DNA from: an uncultured Eubacteriales bacterium
GTDB lineage: Bacteria > Bacillota > Clostridia > Oscillospirales > Oscillospiraceae
DNA length: 13,621 nucleotides
Assembly (NCBI GenBank): GCA_900554705.1
Contig: USIH01000044.1
Span: forward strand, 1-13,621
Direction of reading: 5' to 3'
A program made the position numbers and the translations under genes. The number at the start of each line of letters is the position of its first letter. Positions within the stretch are counted from its first letter, which is position 1. The notes below the pieces were generated by a model. The model was given only the letters and a program-made list of their open reading frames with translations, was not told the DNA's origin and made no database searches. Positions 12,000 to 13,621 of this stretch are shown here, piece by piece.

Positions 12000-12028
12000 T
12001 TGCATTTTCCCGCGCCGACTGGTATGTT
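12000..12028 (+). promoter_or_regulatory. Possible promoter of the phosphoesterase-iclR pair
   Basis: TTGCAT (12000-12005), 17 bp, then TATGTT (12023-12028) with TGG directly before the -10 (extended -10 type). Matches are moderate. It lies about 45 bp upstream of ATG 12074. Confidence 0.5.
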
Positions 12029-12073
12029 AAAATGGGAGCGCCGGAGAATGCGGCGCGGAAAGGGGCGCTTGGC

Positions 12074-12709
12074 ATGATCTTCTACACGGCGGATCTGCAC
12101 CTTGGCTATTTCCCCATCCTGCACGACACGGCGCGCCCGTTTGCGAGCGTCGAGCAGATGGATCGGGTGCTCATCGACAACTGGAACGCGCGCGTCGGCA
12201 GGGACGACACGGTCTACATCGTCGGGGACTTTTCCTACAACGGCGGCGAGGCGCCGACGCAGTATCTTTCGCGCCTGAACGGCACGCTCCACCTGATCCG
12301 CGGCAACCACGACACGGGACTGCGCAACGCGGAGCGCCTGCTGGACTACTGCCGGAGCGTCACCGATTTTTTGGAGATCGACGACGGGGACTGTCACATC
12401 CTCCTGTGCCACTACCCGATCCTGCACGAAAAGGGCGGCTATATGATCCACGGCCACATCCACAACCGGCGCAACCATGCCTACGAGATCCTCAAGACGC
12501 TGCCCCGCGTGCTCAACGCCGGAACGGACATCAATTTCTACAGGCCTGTCACGCTGCAGGAGCTGATCGAAAACAACCGAAAATACTACAGCGAGGAATA
12601 TCCGCAGCTCTTCCCGATCCCGCCCGAGCCGGATCGGAACGCGCCCGGGCGGATGCCGCGCAGGCCGGATTTCCGGCCGCTGCCGCAGCGAAAGGAGAAT
12701 ACGCTATGA
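12074..12709 (+). CDS. Calcineurin-like metallophosphoesterase family protein
   Basis: This is probably a cytoplasmic two-metal phosphoesterase; the substrate is unknown. The 211 residues carry the full metal-binding set: DLH (D7, H9), GDFS (G51-D52), GNHD (77-80), H113 in LLCHYP, and GHIH (127-130). The fold ends near residue 175; the last 35 residues (PPEPDRNAPGRMPRRPDFRPLPQRK) are Pro/Arg-rich and probably disordered. An open frame continues upstream to 11960, but ATG 12074 gives the usual MIFYTADLHLGY start and has AAAGGGG 8 nt upstream. The gene overlaps the IclR gene by ATGA, so the two are translated together. Small phosphoesterases of this type (LCHYPI, GHIHN motifs) are common in bacteria and phages. 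Confidence 0.88.
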   Translation: MIFYTADLHLGYFPILHDTARPFASVEQMDRVLIDNWNARVGRDDTVYIVGDFSYNGGEAPTQYLSRLNGTLHLIRGNHDTGLRNAERLLDYCRSVTDFLEIDDGDCHILLCHYPILHEKGGYMIHGHIHNRRNHAYEILKTLPRVLNAGTDINFYRPVTLQELIENNRKYYSEEYPQLFPIPPEPDRNAPGRMPRRPDFRPLPQRKENTL

Positions 12710-13494
12710 AAGAACCCAAGGGCGAGATCCGCTCGGTCGGAAAGGCGATGGAGCTGCTGGAGCTGTTTTTCGCGTGGCGCAAGCCCATGAGCCTCCAGCA
12801 GCTGGCCGAGGCGACGCAGTACCCCAAGAGCACGGTGCACAGCCTGCTTGCCACCCTGCGCGAATACGGCGTGGTCATGCAGGAGGAGAGCGGGCGGTAC
12901 TATCTCGGCGCGCGCCTTTACGAATACGGCTGCGCCGCCGCCGCCTCGTGGGACGCCGCCGCGCTGGCGCGCCCGCGGCTGGAGCATCTGGCCGAAAAGC
13001 TCGGCGCGAGCGCCTTTATCTCCCTTATGGAAAACGGCTATGTGATCTCCTTTGACCGCTGCACGCCGCACAGCGGCAGCGGCTATCAGATCTTTCCGGA
13101 GGTCGGAACGCGTCTGCCGCTGCACGCCACGGCGCAGGGCAAGCTCCTGCTCAGCACGCTGAGCGACGCGCAGGTGCTGCGCCTGCTCAAGCGCTACGGG
13201 ATGGCGCAGTTCACGCCCCATACCCTGACCGATCCGGAGCGCTTCCTTGCGCAGCTTGAGCGGATCCGCACGCAGGGCTACGCCGTGGAGGACGGAGAAT
13301 ATAAGATCGGCCTGCGCACCGTCGCCGCACCGGTCTGCGACTATACCGGCGCGGTCAAGTACGCCCTCGGCGTCGTCGGCCTCTTCCGCCGGATCGACAG
13401 CGTGGAATTTCGCCGCGCCGTCGAGCTGACCGTCGCGCAGGCGAAGCTGCTGTCCGCCGACCTGCGCTACCGGCCGGAGCCAAACGGGAAGTAA
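12706..13494 (+). CDS. IclR-family transcriptional regulator
   Basis: This is a one-component DNA-binding regulator of 262 residues, the normal family length. The N-terminal winged helix (about 7-68) includes SLQQLAEATQYPKSTVHSLLATLREYGVV. The C-terminal effector domain (about 85-250) carries the hallmark TRLPLHATAQGKLLLS (135-150) and GYAVEDGEYKIGLRTVAAPV (191-210). IclR proteins typically sense small carbon metabolites and act on neighbouring catabolic genes; the ligand here is unknown. AAAGGAG precedes ATG 12706, which overlaps the phosphoesterase stop (ATGA). Nothing in the sequence shows it binds the uptake promoter, although it lies in the divergent transcription unit. Confidence 0.93.
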   Translation: MKEPKGEIRSVGKAMELLELFFAWRKPMSLQQLAEATQYPKSTVHSLLATLREYGVVMQEESGRYYLGARLYEYGCAAAASWDAAALARPRLEHLAEKLGASAFISLMENGYVISFDRCTPHSGSGYQIFPEVGTRLPLHATAQGKLLLSTLSDAQVLRLLKRYGMAQFTPHTLTDPERFLAQLERIRTQGYAVEDGEYKIGLRTVAAPVCDYTGAVKYALGVVGLFRRIDSVEFRRAVELTVAQAKLLSADLRYRPEPNGK

Positions 13495-13621
13495 AGACCA
13501 AAAGCGCTTTACGGATGCGGGCATACCGCTTGCCGGTGCATGACAGCGGTCAAGACTTATCAAGACTCATAAAGTTTCCGCCGCACCCAAGCTCCCTCTG
13601 ACGAGGGAGACGGTTGCGAGC
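13495..13621. other. Intergenic end region with short palindromes
   Basis: No gene is visible. It holds a 10-bp palindrome AAAGCGCTTT (13501-13510), a 6-bp inverted repeat ACCGCT/AGCGGT (about 13525-13550) with a 14-nt loop, and two near-identical tandem 10-mers CAAGACTTAT/CAAGACTCAT (13551-13570). A hairpin follows at 13592-13609. No T-run follows any of these, so no clear terminator for the iclR gene is seen. Confidence 0.5.
13592..13609. repeat. Palindromic CTCCCTC-TGAC-GAGGGAG element
   Basis: A perfect 7-bp stem with a 4-nt loop sits in non-coding DNA at the right edge. Similar CCCTC...GAGGG intergenic palindromes recur in many GC-rich gut Clostridia genomes (from memory), so it may be one end of a dispersed repeat that continues outside the window. 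Confidence 0.45.

Overview
This window looks like gut Clostridia (Bacillota) DNA, but it does not read as one continuous chromosome. It falls into three segments. Segment A (1 to about 2.7-2.9 kb) is AT-rich, with A/T-ending codons and very good sigma-A promoters; its TrkA and DnaD-family proteins resemble Lachnospiraceae types. Segment B (about 2.95 kb to 6878) is GC-rich with C/G-ending codons and carries most of rpoB plus the first 240 codons of rpoC; it looks more like Oscillospiraceae. Segment C (about 6858 to 13621) is equally GC-rich and carries a metal/cofactor uptake operon and two unrelated genes. The taxonomic labels come from protein and codon style, not from a search.

Segment A: a 3'-truncated trkA (minus strand, off the left edge) with a perfect consensus promoter; a DnaD-domain protein gene (minus); then a control region in which the dnaD promoter and the rpoB promoter point at each other. 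The rpoB reading frame starts here and stays open through a zone (about 2650-2960) where base composition changes sharply, so rpoB itself may be a mosaic.

Segment B: rpoB and rpoC, 4 nt apart. rpoC stops matching its family at codon 240 (PPEIRPM). At the same point the opposite strand is a FecE-type ABC ATPase that stops matching its family at the ISGG signature. Both genes can encode the same 21 bp (6858-6878) on opposite strands, and both are broken there. This is the signature of a false join at a short shared word, or less likely an inversion at a chance inverted repeat. Linkage across it should not be trusted.

Segment C: a six-gene minus-strand operon, read from about 11.95 kb leftward: a structured leader RNA with an intrinsic terminator; a lipoprotein substrate-binding protein (FecB/BtuF type); a secreted, membrane-anchored protein with a Thr-Glu-Pro stalk; an ExbB/TolQ/MotA-like channel; a DUF2149 (ExbD-like) protein; a FecCD permease; and the truncated ATPase. 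ATGA overlaps tie most genes together. A proton-channel pair inside a siderophore/cofactor ABC operon of a probable Gram-positive is the main biological interest, together with the unidentified leader RNA. Divergent from it are a metallophosphoesterase and an IclR-family regulator, overlapping by ATGA. The right end holds a short intergenic region with palindromes. I see no rRNA, tRNA, CRISPR array, transposase or phage gene.
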